The notes under the pieces are model-generated. The model was not told the DNA's origin. It saw only the letters and a list, made by a program, of their open reading frames with translations, and did no database searches. Of a stretch of DNA of 30,262 bases, positions 21,276 to 30,131 are shown piece after piece (within the stretch, counting starts at the first letter, position 1; every line of letters starts with the position of its first letter). Made by a program: the position numbers and the translations under genes. The stretch is from Paulinella micropora (taxonomy: Eukaryota; Cercozoa; Imbricatea; Euglyphida). Where the stretch lies: the NCBI GenBank assembly GCA_009731375.1, contig BJOX01000291.1, forward strand, positions 62,737 to 92,998, read 5' to 3'.

Positions 21276-22056
21276 CAGAAAAAACCACAAGTGCCAACGG
21301 GCCCTGACTTTTTTATTAGTTCAATGAGGTTCAAAGGAAAAATTAAAAAGCCTACGTCGGGGGGCGCCCCCCTCGTCCACTCACTCAGTCGAACGTTCAC
21401 TGAACTTGGCGCCAGGTATTAAGAAGGATAAAAGATGCCCTGGACTTACGGGTACAACCCCAAAAAGAAAGCACGCCAATAAGAGCAGGGAGCGCCGACA
21501 AGTATTGAGCGGAACTCAGTGGTGAGTGGACGGCGGCCGGGCACAAGAGAAGCTCTCCTCCCTGCCCCTCTTCTTCTTCTTCTTCTTCTTCTTCTTCTTC
21601 TTCTTCTTCTTCTTCTTCTTCTTCTTCTTCTTCTTCTTCATATTAACTTAGCAGCTTTTGCTTTGCATCAACTGTTGTTATCTCGACTCCTGATACCAAA
21701 TCACCTCCATGCTATCGCTCCTGACAGAGAAGAGAATAAAGTACCATTTTCGTTCCGCTGCACAGACAAAAAGCGGTCTTCGCGAAACTTGATCTCAAAA
21801 TAGCTCAGGTCCTTTTTGAAGCTAAAGTAAATCAAAAATTAAGCAGCCTGAGTTCAGGGTGCAGACGAGGACATATACCACATGGTAAGCTTTTTTGGCT
21901 GCTCTTGGAGGCTCATGGTAACTTTGCCTGCACGAAAATGCACTATTCGTAATTGAAAAGGATAAGAGGAAGCAAATAAACGAGGGGAAAAGCTGTTGCA
22001 TCATCTTCCTCACCGTCGCTGTTGTTTGTTTGTTTGTTTGTTTGTTTGTTTGTTTA

Positions 22057-22088
<32 letters not shown>

Positions 22089-22399
22089 AACCCCCCCCCC
22101 CCTTTTTTTTTGTCTTAGGTCGTACCATCTGGAGACAACTGCAAGAATCTCTTCTGTTCCTTGTCCACGTGACAAAGGTTTAGCTCGACCTAACATGGGG
22201 TTGTATTTGTGAGATTTTGTTTGACATATACGTATGAATGCAGAATGAAAAGTTGCACCGTAAAGCAAACAAACGACACCATTTCGATGATACGCTTTTA
22301 TCCAGCACAGAAACACACTTGACAGAAAAACACCAACTTTACAGCAACTTTTCGAGGAGTAAATAAATACAGCTGAAAAAAAAGGAGCAATCGCAGGCA
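21276..22399. other. Gene-free stretch with CTT, GTTT and TA microsatellites
   Basis: Contains a CTT array (21570-21639), GTTT units (22024-22055), TA repeats (22056-22079), and a C-run followed by a T-run (22091-22112). The minus-strand open frame at 21822-22316 crosses these repeats and is not taken as a gene. No other coding was seen. Confidence 0.5.
21570..21639 (+). repeat. CTT microsatellite
   Basis: About 23 perfect CTT units, the reverse complement of the GAA type seen at the left of the window. Confidence 0.95.
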
Positions 22400-22590
22400 G
22401 ACACAGAAAGATGGATAGAAAAGGCTACGGTGTGCGAGTCGTCCTTGCGCTCGTAATCTTGCACTAGGAAGGCCTGCGCATCAAAAGCAGAGCCGGGCCT
22501 ATCGCTAGCCCGTACTGACTCTGAATCGCTGGCCCATGAAGGGTCCACCAGCTGCATGGTTTCAAAGGAGCGCAAGGCCACACGCAAGCC
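22339..22590 (-). CDS. Candidate downstream exon of the helicase-like gene
   Basis: After a plausible acceptor at 22591-22592, the frame reads GLRVALRSFETMQLVDPSW, then charged and mixed sequence to about 22429 (LVQDYERKDDSHT). There GTAGCC is a possible donor; the frame stays open to 22339. The composition is clearly protein-like, unlike the repeats around it. Placement in the same gene rests on strand and position only. Confidence 0.35.
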   Translation of the reverse strand, partial: GLRVALRSFETMQLVDPSWASDSESVRASDRPGSAFDAQAFLVQDYERKDDSHTVAFSIHLSVSACDCSFFFSCIYLLLEKLL

Positions 22591-22802
22591 CTACCACAAA
22601 GGCACGATGCTGTTTGCTAGTCTGGTCCTCGCGCTTGCAAGCTTGCTAGACTAAGAACAGAAAATTAATTGAAGGGATGCGGCAGCCAAGCTCCGTGCTT
22701 TGTACGCGTGCAGATGCGAGTGGCAAACCTCTGATTGTGGCTGCTCAGGGTGGCCCAACTACAACGAATTCAACACAGAGAGGTGTGCGTCCATGCGCGC
22801 GC

Positions 22803-22862
<60 letters not shown>

Positions 22863-22881
22863 ATCAGAGAGAGAGAGAGAG

Positions 22882-22927
<46 letters not shown>

Positions 22928-22961
22928 AAGAGAGAGAGAGAGAGAGGAAATGGAGAGGGAG

Positions 22962-23028
<67 letters not shown>

Positions 23029-23035
23029 GAGAGAA

Positions 23036-23123
<88 letters not shown>

Positions 23124-23194
23124 AAGAAGAAAGAGAGNNNNNNNNNNGAGAGAGAGGAGAAAGAGAGAGAGAGAGAGAGGAAATGGAGAGGGAG

Positions 23195-23261
<67 letters not shown>

Positions 23262-23268
23262 GAGAGAA

Positions 23269-23352
<84 letters not shown>

Positions 23353-24797
23353 AAAGAAGAAGGAACAGCGACGGCGAATTGAAGATCAAGGCAAAAAATA
23401 TTTTATCGGTGGTTACGATGGGTTAAAGCAAAATGGGTATCTGAGGGTCGGAATGTGTATGGCATTGCGTCAAGTCTCGACTGCATGTTTGTTTGAATGC
23501 ATGAAGGTTATGGTGCAAGCAATACATGAGATGCAACCCCTGAGCTTTCTGGCTGCAGAATTAGCTGCGGCAAAACACTGGGAAACCAGTGAATTACATG
23601 CTCGCAAGCTTGTTTACAGTCTTCGTGCAGCTCCCTGCCAGTACCAGCAACATGGATAAGCTCTTTCAACTTGGAAAGTTCAACACCCTTCGTTTCACTT
23701 TCACCACCAACATAGAATGGTTGTAATCACTTTGATCTCAAACACATCTTGGTGCATATGACGTAAGGAATAGAAAAGGCAAGCTTGCAGAGCCCCCAAC
23801 AGCACAGAAAGCAAGAGGGTGAGAGGTAGCAAGAGTGGAAGAGACTGACACAAAAGAAAGGAGGAGGACTGCATAGTGACCGGTTGGTCCTCTTTGAGAT
23901 GTGCTTGCGACAAGGTACTCGCGAGTTATAGGTCAGTAGACTCTGCGGGGTGGCGGAGACAAGGAGCATGACCACGTTCTCTTTCTCCAGCAGCTTAGTT
24001 TCCTCATCATTCTGGCTCGCCAGTTGCTCGTATTTGTTTTCTTTCCGTCACCTTTTTCCCTGAGTGAGCCCAAATAATGCAGAACGGAGAAGAGGGAAAA
24101 CTAAAGGAAGGTGCTGACTATTGAAACAGCGGATGTGAGCCCGGGATTAGAAAGAGACATGAACAAGGAGAGTGCGTGTTGGGTGGGCAAGCAGGGTGCA
24201 AGTGGTGTGCTCAGAGACAAGAGCAAGGGTATACGTGATAGCATAGTGGCACTCGTCCCACACGAGAATAAACAGCTTTTCGCGCGCTTCGTCTGCCTCC
24301 TGGACCAACTCCTCCAGGTTTCGAAGACCTTTGCATAGGGACAAAGAGGAACAAAATGGGTGTTCGTGAAAGACAGTGCTGAGCATGATTAACTTAACTA
24401 ACGTCTAAAAATTTGGACCCTAGCCATGTTGCCAGCTAACCCGCGCTGCGTTCTCTCTTCTACTGTTTGTTTACCATGACTATCTCTGCTGCTAAAGCTG
24501 TTCCATTTCAATCTCCTCGCTATCTATTGTTCCGTTCTCTTCCCCTTCTCCTCCCTGATTTTCTTCCTTGACCGTGAACTTGGTAACCAAAGACTCTCCG
24601 GTCGTAAGTGCATCCCTTGCCACAGTTCGCAGGATTCTTGTTGGAGCAAGGCTTCCTGTTGGAAGGGTCTTTGATCCCCTCGAAGCCTGCAAATCCACAA
24701 AGCAGATCTAACGAATAACATCAAGGAGAAAACATGTCACCATCTTGGATGAGAGGATTACCATGGTCAGGAAATATTTGAGGACATTAGCAGAGTT
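22400..24797 (-). CDS. Superfamily 2 helicase-like ATPase, several exons (incomplete model)
   Basis: Read right to left. A 36-nt exon 24797-24762 (NSANVLKYFLTM) has a CAG acceptor and GTAATC donor. Next is a frame from 24686 (ASRGSKTLPTGSLAPTRI). Exon 24328-24235 contains LFILVWDECHYAI, a Walker B DECH box (motif II). Exon about 24015-23919 contains NVVMLLVSATPQSLLTYNSR, motif III (SAT). A downstream candidate starts at 22590 after TTGTGGTAG and reads GSAFDAQAFLVQDYERKDD. DECH followed by SATP on one strand, with phases that join across 24235/24015, supports a DNA/RNA-dependent ATPase. Motif I (Walker A) and motif VI were not found and may lie in the gap to the right or in unmodelled exons. 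The exon ends after 24492 and the order of the last exons are uncertain. Confidence 0.5.
22591..23450. repeat. TA, GT, GA and GAAA repeats around a 10-N gap
   Basis: TA at 22806-22840, GT at 22841-22862, then GA/GAAA to 23350. The gap (23139-23148) separates two near-identical ~202-bp blocks (22916-23117 and 23149-23350, offset 233), each with GGAAATGGAGAGGGAG inside. This is probably an unmerged overlap. The long Arg/Glu and Ser/Leu open frames are repeat translations. Confidence 0.85.
23508..23726 (-). CDS. Open minus-strand stretch, possible helicase exon
   Basis: 72 codons are open from 23726 to TAA 23508-23510 (VGGESETKGVELSKLKELIH, then ACEHVIHWFPSVLPQLI). It lies between the motif III exon and the 22590 exon on the same strand. 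No convincing acceptor precedes it, and a plus-strand frame (23453-23659) is equally open, so the assignment is weak. Confidence 0.2.
   Translation of the reverse strand, partial: LQPFYVGGESETKGVELSKLKELIHVAGTGRELHEDCKQACEHVIHWFPSVLPQLILQPESSGVASHVLLAP
24492..24686 (-). CDS. Exon of helicase-like gene (ends uncertain)
   Basis: Acceptor TTTGTGGATTTGCAG is followed in phase 0 by ASRGSKTLPTGSLAPTRILR; phase 0 also leaves the 36-nt exon upstream. The frame ends in an acidic stretch (GGEGEENGTIDSEEIEMEQ) and TAG. Since DECH and SATP exons follow, a donor before this stop is expected but was not identified. Another frame here has Cys spacing (KPCSNKNPANCGKGC) and cannot be fully excluded. Confidence 0.4.
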   Translation of the reverse strand, partial: ASRGSKTLPTGSLAPTRILRTVARDALTTGESLVTKFTVKEENQGGEGEENGTIDSEEIEMEQL

Positions 24798-25533
24798 CTG
24801 ATATAGATATGTCTAGCTCTGACGGTGGACCTCCCTGGCCTTTTCAAATTACTTCCTGCGTTAGCTATTGTTTTCAAGTTACTTCTCAAGTATGATTTTT
24901 TGTTCAGAAAACGATCAAAGTACCTGATCTGGAATGTAAATTCTATGAATAGTGAAGCAAGTAAATCACAAGGCTGTGGTGCGATNNNNNNNNNNNNNNN
25001 NNNNNNNNNNNNNNNNNNNNNNNNNNNNNNNNNNNNNNNNNNNNNNNNNNNNNNNNNNNNNNNNNNNNNNNNNNNNNNNNNNNNNNNNNNNNNNNNNNNN
25101 NNNNNNNNNNNNNNNNNNNNNNNNNNNNNNNNNNNNNNNNNNNNNNNNNNNNNNNNNNNNNNNNNNNNNNNNNNNNNNNNNNNNNNNNNNNNNNNNNNNN
25201 NNNNNNNNNNNNNNNNNNNNNNNNNNNNNNNNNNNNNNNNNNNNNNNNNNNNNNNNNNNNNNNNNNNNNNNNNNNNNNNNNNNNNNNNNNNNNNNNNNNN
25301 NNNNNNNNNNNNNNNNNNNNNNNNNNNNNNNNNNNNNNNNNNNNNNNNNNNNNNAATAAAAAGAATAATAATAATAATAAGAAGAAGAAAAAGAAGAAAA
25401 AAAAAAAAAAGAAGAAGAAGAAGAAGAAGAAGAAGAAGAAGAAGAAGAAGAACGAAGGAGAAGAGAAGAGATGAAGAGAAGAGAAGGAAAGAAAGAAAGA
25501 AGAAGAAGAAGAAGAAGAAGAAGAAGAAAGAAA

Positions 25534-25570
<37 letters not shown>

Positions 25571-25924
25571 GAAAGAAAAAGAAAGAAAAAGAAGAAAGAA
25601 AGAAAGAAGGAAAGAAGGAAAGAAAGAAAGAAAGCAAGAAAGAAGGAAGCAGAAGAAGAAGAAGAAGAAGAAGAAGAAGAAGAAGAAGAAGGAGAAGAAG
25701 AAGAAGAAATAAAGAAAGAAAAAGAAAGAAAGAAATAAAGAAAGAAAAAGAAAGAAAGAAAGAAAGAAAGAAGGAAGGAAGGAAGGAAGGAAGGAAGAAG
25801 AAGAAGAAGAAGAAGAAGAAGAAGAAAAGAAAGAAAGAAAGAAAGAAAGAAAGAAGGAAAGAAGGAAAGAAAGAAAGAAGAAAAGAAAAAAGAAGAAAAC
25901 AAAAAAGAAGAAAAGAAAGAAAGA

Positions 25925-25955
<31 letters not shown>

Positions 25956-26131
25956 AAAGAAAGAAAGAAAGAAGAAGAAGAAGAAGAAGAAGAAGAAGAA
26001 GAAGAAGAGAAGAAGAGAAGAAGAAGAAGAGAAGAGAAGAGAAGAAAAGAGAAGAAAAGAAAAGAAAAGAAAAGAAAGAAGAAGAATAAGTGGGTGATAA
26101 AAACATAAAGTAAGTTTCTATCTCGTGGCAG
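24798..26131. other. Gap and long purine-rich repeat tract
   Basis: N at 24986-25354 (369). From 25355, AAT units pass into about 700 bases that are almost entirely A and G on the plus strand (GAA, GAAA, GGAA and AAAG units, plus GTAA units at 25927-25954), ending near 26090. No gene here; poly-Lys/Arg/Glu and poly-Phe/Ser frames are repeat translations. Confidence 0.85.
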
Positions 26132-26879
26132 TTAACCTTGGAATCCATACGCGCGGGTGGCGGTCTGTTTGACCAGCTGCTTGATGCTGGGACCCATCAG
26201 GCGGAAGTCTAGTGTCTTGAACTCCTTAAACTTTTCGGTTCCACCAAAGTGAGTTTCGATAGCCGCAACGACTCGACTGGCCACCTCTGACTGCTTTGGG
26301 TGAGCTTTTGATTTGCTCTGACCCCTTTTCTGGGCTGGCTCAAGGCCTAATAGGTCTTCGAGCTGAAGCCAAGAAGCTACTTCCTTGGTGGAGAAGTCAG
26401 GGAGCGAGGCAAGCAGTCGTGTCTGGCCGTCTTCGTCCTCTGACTCGTCCGCCTCCTCTTCCTCGTTCTCCTTTGCCTCTTCCTCCGCTTGGACGATTTC
26501 GCTGCTGAAGTCCCACCGCGCAGGCTCTGAGGGCCAAAACAGAAGGATGGAACCTATTATGGCCGTGCTACACCAGGAGGGCAGAGCCTGAAGAAAGGAC
26601 ACGAGGGCCATGAAAGAGATTTTAAAGAAAGCCTCAGCATAACATGGATAATGATCGCATTTCTTCTTACCTTTTTAGGCTCATGACCAGTTTTACACAA
26701 ATACATATTGAACTTAACGATGCTTTTCAGGTCCTTCTTCATCAAATCCTCGAGGCCTTGTCGTGTTCCTTGTCCCTGGTCCACAACTTGATGCTTGATA
26801 TAGTAGCCCAGCACCAGTCGAATCTTGTCCTCGCGGTTTTTTCTTGAAAAGCTGCTGGCATGGTCATGTTGTTGAGGAC
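26132..26879 (-). CDS. Hypothetical protein, two exons with strong splice sites
   Basis: Exon 26879-26671 (acceptor GTCTCTGTAG, donor GTAAGAAG) and exon 26587-26132 (acceptor CCTTTCTTCAG) join in phase 0. The first part is charged and helical (LEDLMKKDLKSIVKFNMYL). The second has a short hydrophobic stretch (STAIIGSILLFW), an acidic run (EEEAKENEEEEADESEDED) and a C-terminus ending KQLVKQTATRAYGFQG and TAA. The exon may instead splice at GT 26136-26135 just before the stop. No family was recognised. It lies upstream of the helicase-like exons on the same strand and could be the N-terminal part of that gene; an intron would then span the purine tract and gap. The 5' end is not found. Confidence 0.5.
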
Positions 26880-27200
26880 CTACAGAGACAGGATAAACGC
26901 GATGGCTGTTAAGGAGAAACACGATTATAAAGAAATCATAGAATAAGAGGTCGATCCAGCAGTAGGAAAACACTGATGAAAGTATATCTTTACAACAACG
27001 ACGCAGATATATAATAGGGGGTATGAAGCTGCCGTGATGTTCCGTAATCATGCGCAAGTAGGCAAATAGCTATGATACTAATAATAATACTACTATTACT
27101 AATAGTAGTAGTAGTAGTAGTAGTAGTAGTAGCAGTAGTAGTAATGCAAATAATAATACTAGTAGTAGTAGTAGGAGTAGTAGTAGTAGTAGTAATGCAA

Positions 27201-27243
<43 letters not shown>

Positions 27244-27257
27244 GTAATGATAATGAC

Positions 27258-27291
<34 letters not shown>

Positions 27292-27366
27292 GTAATAATA
27301 GTAATAATAATAGGCTTCCTCAGACTATAGCATCAGATCGAGATCCTGGACATGTGCCTCCATTTA

Positions 27367-27450
<84 letters not shown>
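26880..27450. other. Unique sequence then TAG/AAT microsatellites
   Basis: About 190 bases without a supported gene, then trinucleotide arrays from 27074. TAG/GTA units (27103-27193) and AAT units with GAT/AGT variants (27200-27312, 27367-27450) alternate. Poly-Asn, poly-Val and poly-Ile frames are repeat translations. Confidence 0.8.
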
Positions 27451-27688
27451 GTGCTTCTCAGTCAATGGCGAATGCATTTCTGCACATGTGCCTCCATCGT
27501 CTCACCCGCGAGGGGAGTACGAAGATTTGACTATAGGCTCTACTGACAACCCCGCAAGGCAGCTCCCCTTCCAGACAGACCATTATTTTCAAAGAAAATA
27601 TCCTTTGAAAGTACTGGCCCCGACGGGAATCGAACTGGTGACAGGTCCCAGATGGTAGACCTTAACCACTGGGCTATCGCGGTGCCAC
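27451..27688 (-). mobile_element. tRNA-derived SINE, full-length copy
   Basis: On the minus strand the element begins with a tRNA-like head. GGCACCG pairs with CGGGGCC (6 of 7). An A box (TAGCCCAGTGG, 27676-27666) and a B box (GTTCGATTCC, 27635-27626) match RNA polymerase III consensus. The anticodon arm and T-stem are degenerate and three extra bases follow the acceptor strand, so this is not a working tRNA gene. A body of about 160 bases includes an inverted repeat (TTTCAAAG / CTTTGAAA) and ends GACTGAGAAGCAC, followed by an (ATT)n tail. It is flanked on both sides by AAT arrays. Confidence 0.8.
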
Positions 27689-27690
<2 letters not shown>

Positions 27691-27724
<34 letters not shown>

Positions 27725-27725
27725 C

Positions 27726-27808
<83 letters not shown>

Positions 27809-27832
27809 TAATAATAATAATAAATAATAATA
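27691..27832. repeat. AAT microsatellite between SINE copies
   Basis: About 140 bases of AAT units with CAT and AAAT interruptions. It serves as the tail of the SINE copy to its right (minus orientation) and abuts the head of the copy to its left. Confidence 0.9.
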
Positions 27833-27930
27833 GTGCTTCTCTGTCAATGGCTGATGCATTTCTGCACATGCGCCTCCATCGTCTCACCCGTGAGGGGAGT
27901 ACGAAGAATTGACGATAAGCTCTAATGACA
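27833..27930 (-). mobile_element. SINE copy, cut by assembly gap
   Basis: 3' part (minus orientation) of the same SINE family, tail side first; it runs into N at 27931-28112. Its last 70 bases (27861-27930) recur at 28113-28182 with one mismatch, so the gap may hide a false duplication. Confidence 0.75.
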
Positions 27931-28112
27931 NNNNNNNNNNNNNNNNNNNNNNNNNNNNNNNNNNNNNNNNNNNNNNNNNNNNNNNNNNNNNNNNNNNNNN
28001 NNNNNNNNNNNNNNNNNNNNNNNNNNNNNNNNNNNNNNNNNNNNNNNNNNNNNNNNNNNNNNNNNNNNNNNNNNNNNNNNNNNNNNNNNNNNNNNNNNNN
28101 NNNNNNNNNNNN

Positions 28113-28210
28113 TCTGCACATGCGCCTCCATCGTCTCACCCGTGAGGGGAGTACGAAGAATTGACGATAGGCTCTAATGACACCCCCGCAAGGGCAGTTC
28201 CAACACTTCC
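28113..28210 (-). mobile_element. SINE copy without tRNA head
   Basis: Body sequence only. At 28210 it stops at GGAAGTG (minus strand) and an AAT array begins where the head would be expected. This could be a 5'-truncated insertion or recombination between AAT arrays. Confidence 0.7.
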
Positions 28211-28263
<53 letters not shown>

Positions 28264-28331
28264 TGATGATGATGATGATAATAATAATAATTATAATAAT
28301 AATAATAACAATAATAATAATAATAATAATG

Positions 28332-28376
<45 letters not shown>

Positions 28377-28477
28377 TCAGCAGCAGCAGTAGTAGCAGTA
28401 GTAGTAGTAGTAGTAGTAGTGGTAGTAGTGGTAGTAGTAGTGGTAGTAGTAGTAGTAACAACAACAACAACGATGAA

Positions 28478-28531
<54 letters not shown>
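28211..28531. repeat. Compound AAT/GAT/GTA/AAC microsatellite
   Basis: Successive arrays of AAT, GAT, AAT, GTA (with GCA and GGT variants), AAC and AAT again. All differ by single-base changes in the unit, suggesting repeated mutation and expansion within one tract. Confidence 0.9.
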
Positions 28532-28534
<3 letters not shown>

Positions 28535-28666
28535 ATATCTGAGGCGTACTGATGCAGCTAATGGCATATCCTCAACGGACATAAGCCTCCAATACCCTTG
28601 TTCGAGGTCCTCCACCCCCCCGTGTCAGTCTCTCGCCTGATGATCGGGGCCACCGATGGAGCTCCT
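28532..28666 (-). mobile_element. 135-bp repeat with (ATT)n tail, copy 2
   Basis: Same as 16744-16878 except for one base (CTGATGC versus CAGATGC). It is cut by the 734-N gap at 28667-29400. The near identity points to a recent copy or to misassembly. Confidence 0.6.
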
Positions 28667-29400
28667 NNNNNNNNNNNNNNNNNNNNNNNNNNNNNNNNNN
28701 NNNNNNNNNNNNNNNNNNNNNNNNNNNNNNNNNNNNNNNNNNNNNNNNNNNNNNNNNNNNNNNNNNNNNNNNNNNNNNNNNNNNNNNNNNNNNNNNNNNN
28801 NNNNNNNNNNNNNNNNNNNNNNNNNNNNNNNNNNNNNNNNNNNNNNNNNNNNNNNNNNNNNNNNNNNNNNNNNNNNNNNNNNNNNNNNNNNNNNNNNNNN
28901 NNNNNNNNNNNNNNNNNNNNNNNNNNNNNNNNNNNNNNNNNNNNNNNNNNNNNNNNNNNNNNNNNNNNNNNNNNNNNNNNNNNNNNNNNNNNNNNNNNNN
29001 NNNNNNNNNNNNNNNNNNNNNNNNNNNNNNNNNNNNNNNNNNNNNNNNNNNNNNNNNNNNNNNNNNNNNNNNNNNNNNNNNNNNNNNNNNNNNNNNNNNN
29101 NNNNNNNNNNNNNNNNNNNNNNNNNNNNNNNNNNNNNNNNNNNNNNNNNNNNNNNNNNNNNNNNNNNNNNNNNNNNNNNNNNNNNNNNNNNNNNNNNNNN
29201 NNNNNNNNNNNNNNNNNNNNNNNNNNNNNNNNNNNNNNNNNNNNNNNNNNNNNNNNNNNNNNNNNNNNNNNNNNNNNNNNNNNNNNNNNNNNNNNNNNNN
29301 NNNNNNNNNNNNNNNNNNNNNNNNNNNNNNNNNNNNNNNNNNNNNNNNNNNNNNNNNNNNNNNNNNNNNNNNNNNNNNNNNNNNNNNNNNNNNNNNNNNN

Positions 29401-29568
29401 CCCCCGCAAGGGCAGTTCCAACACTTCCAGACGGGCCGGTATGTTCAATGAAAATACTGGTCCAGATGGATCGGTATGTTCAATGAAAATACTGGTGGCA
29501 CCGACGGGAATCGAACTGGCGACAGGGCCCAGATGGTAGAACTTGACCACTGGGCTATCACGGTGTCC
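29401..29568 (-). mobile_element. SINE copy with internal 35-bp duplication
   Basis: Head side of the family, with A box at 29557-29547 and B box at 29516-29507. GGACACCG and CGGTGCC at the ends preserve the acceptor-stem pairing. The body has a tandem duplication: the 25 bases at 29437-29461 recur at 29472-29496, offset 35. The tail side is lost in the gap to the left. Confidence 0.75.
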
Positions 29569-29628
29569 ATAATAATAATAATAATTATAATAATAATATT
29601 AATAATAATGATGATGATAATGATAATA

Positions 29629-29678
<50 letters not shown>
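29569..29678. repeat. AAT microsatellite with GAT variants
   Basis: About 110 bases between two SINE copies; the tail of the copy on its right. Confidence 0.9.
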
Positions 29679-29679
<1 letters not shown>

Positions 29680-30067
29680 TGCTTCTCTGTCAATTGCTGA
29701 TGCAAGCTGCGCATTTGCATCCATCGTCTCATGTACATACATACATCATACATACATACATACATACAGGAATAAAAGGATGTTATCAAAAGCGTGTCAT
29801 GCCCCGAACTCCTGCAAACAGCTACGTACATGAATCCGTGTATAGATGCATACATACATACATACATACATACATAGATACATATCGCGGGGAGATCGAA
29901 GATTTGACCAATAGCTCTACTGACACCCCCGCAAGGCAACTCCAAGCCTTCCAGGCAGACCAATACTTTCAAAGAAAATATACTTTGAAAACTCTAGCAC
30001 CAACGGGAATCGAACTGGCGACAGGTCCCAAATGGTATTGAACTTGACCACTGGGCTATCGCGTGCC
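29679..30067 (-). mobile_element. SINE copy interrupted by a TACA-flanked insert
   Basis: Contains tail-side, body and head parts, with A box at 30058-30048 and B box at 30015-30006. The body inverted repeat is kept. Between the CATCGTCTCA and CGCGGGGAG segments, which adjoin in other copies, lie 154 extra bases (29732-29885) bounded by (TACA)n arrays. This copy is the most diverged of the complete ones. Confidence 0.75.

Positions 30068-30130
<63 letters not shown>
30068..30130. repeat. AAT microsatellite
   Basis: Pure AAT array between two SINE copies. Confidence 0.9.

Positions 30131-30131
<1 letters not shown>

Noticed and set aside
22677-23426. Arg/Glu-rich 249-codon ORF and its antisense Ser/Leu frame
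   Set aside because: Translation of GA/GAAA repeats across a gap with duplicated flanks.
24111-24338. 75-codon plus-strand ORF
   Set aside because: Antisense to the DECH-box exon, which has a recognisable motif and splice sites.
24943-26148. 401-codon minus ORF
   Set aside because: Mostly N and homopyrimidine repeat (poly-Phe/Ser/Leu).
27614-27688. A functional tRNA gene on the minus strand
   Set aside because: A and B boxes and acceptor pairing are present, but the anticodon arm and T-stem do not fold, extra bases follow the acceptor, and the same head recurs in repeated elements.
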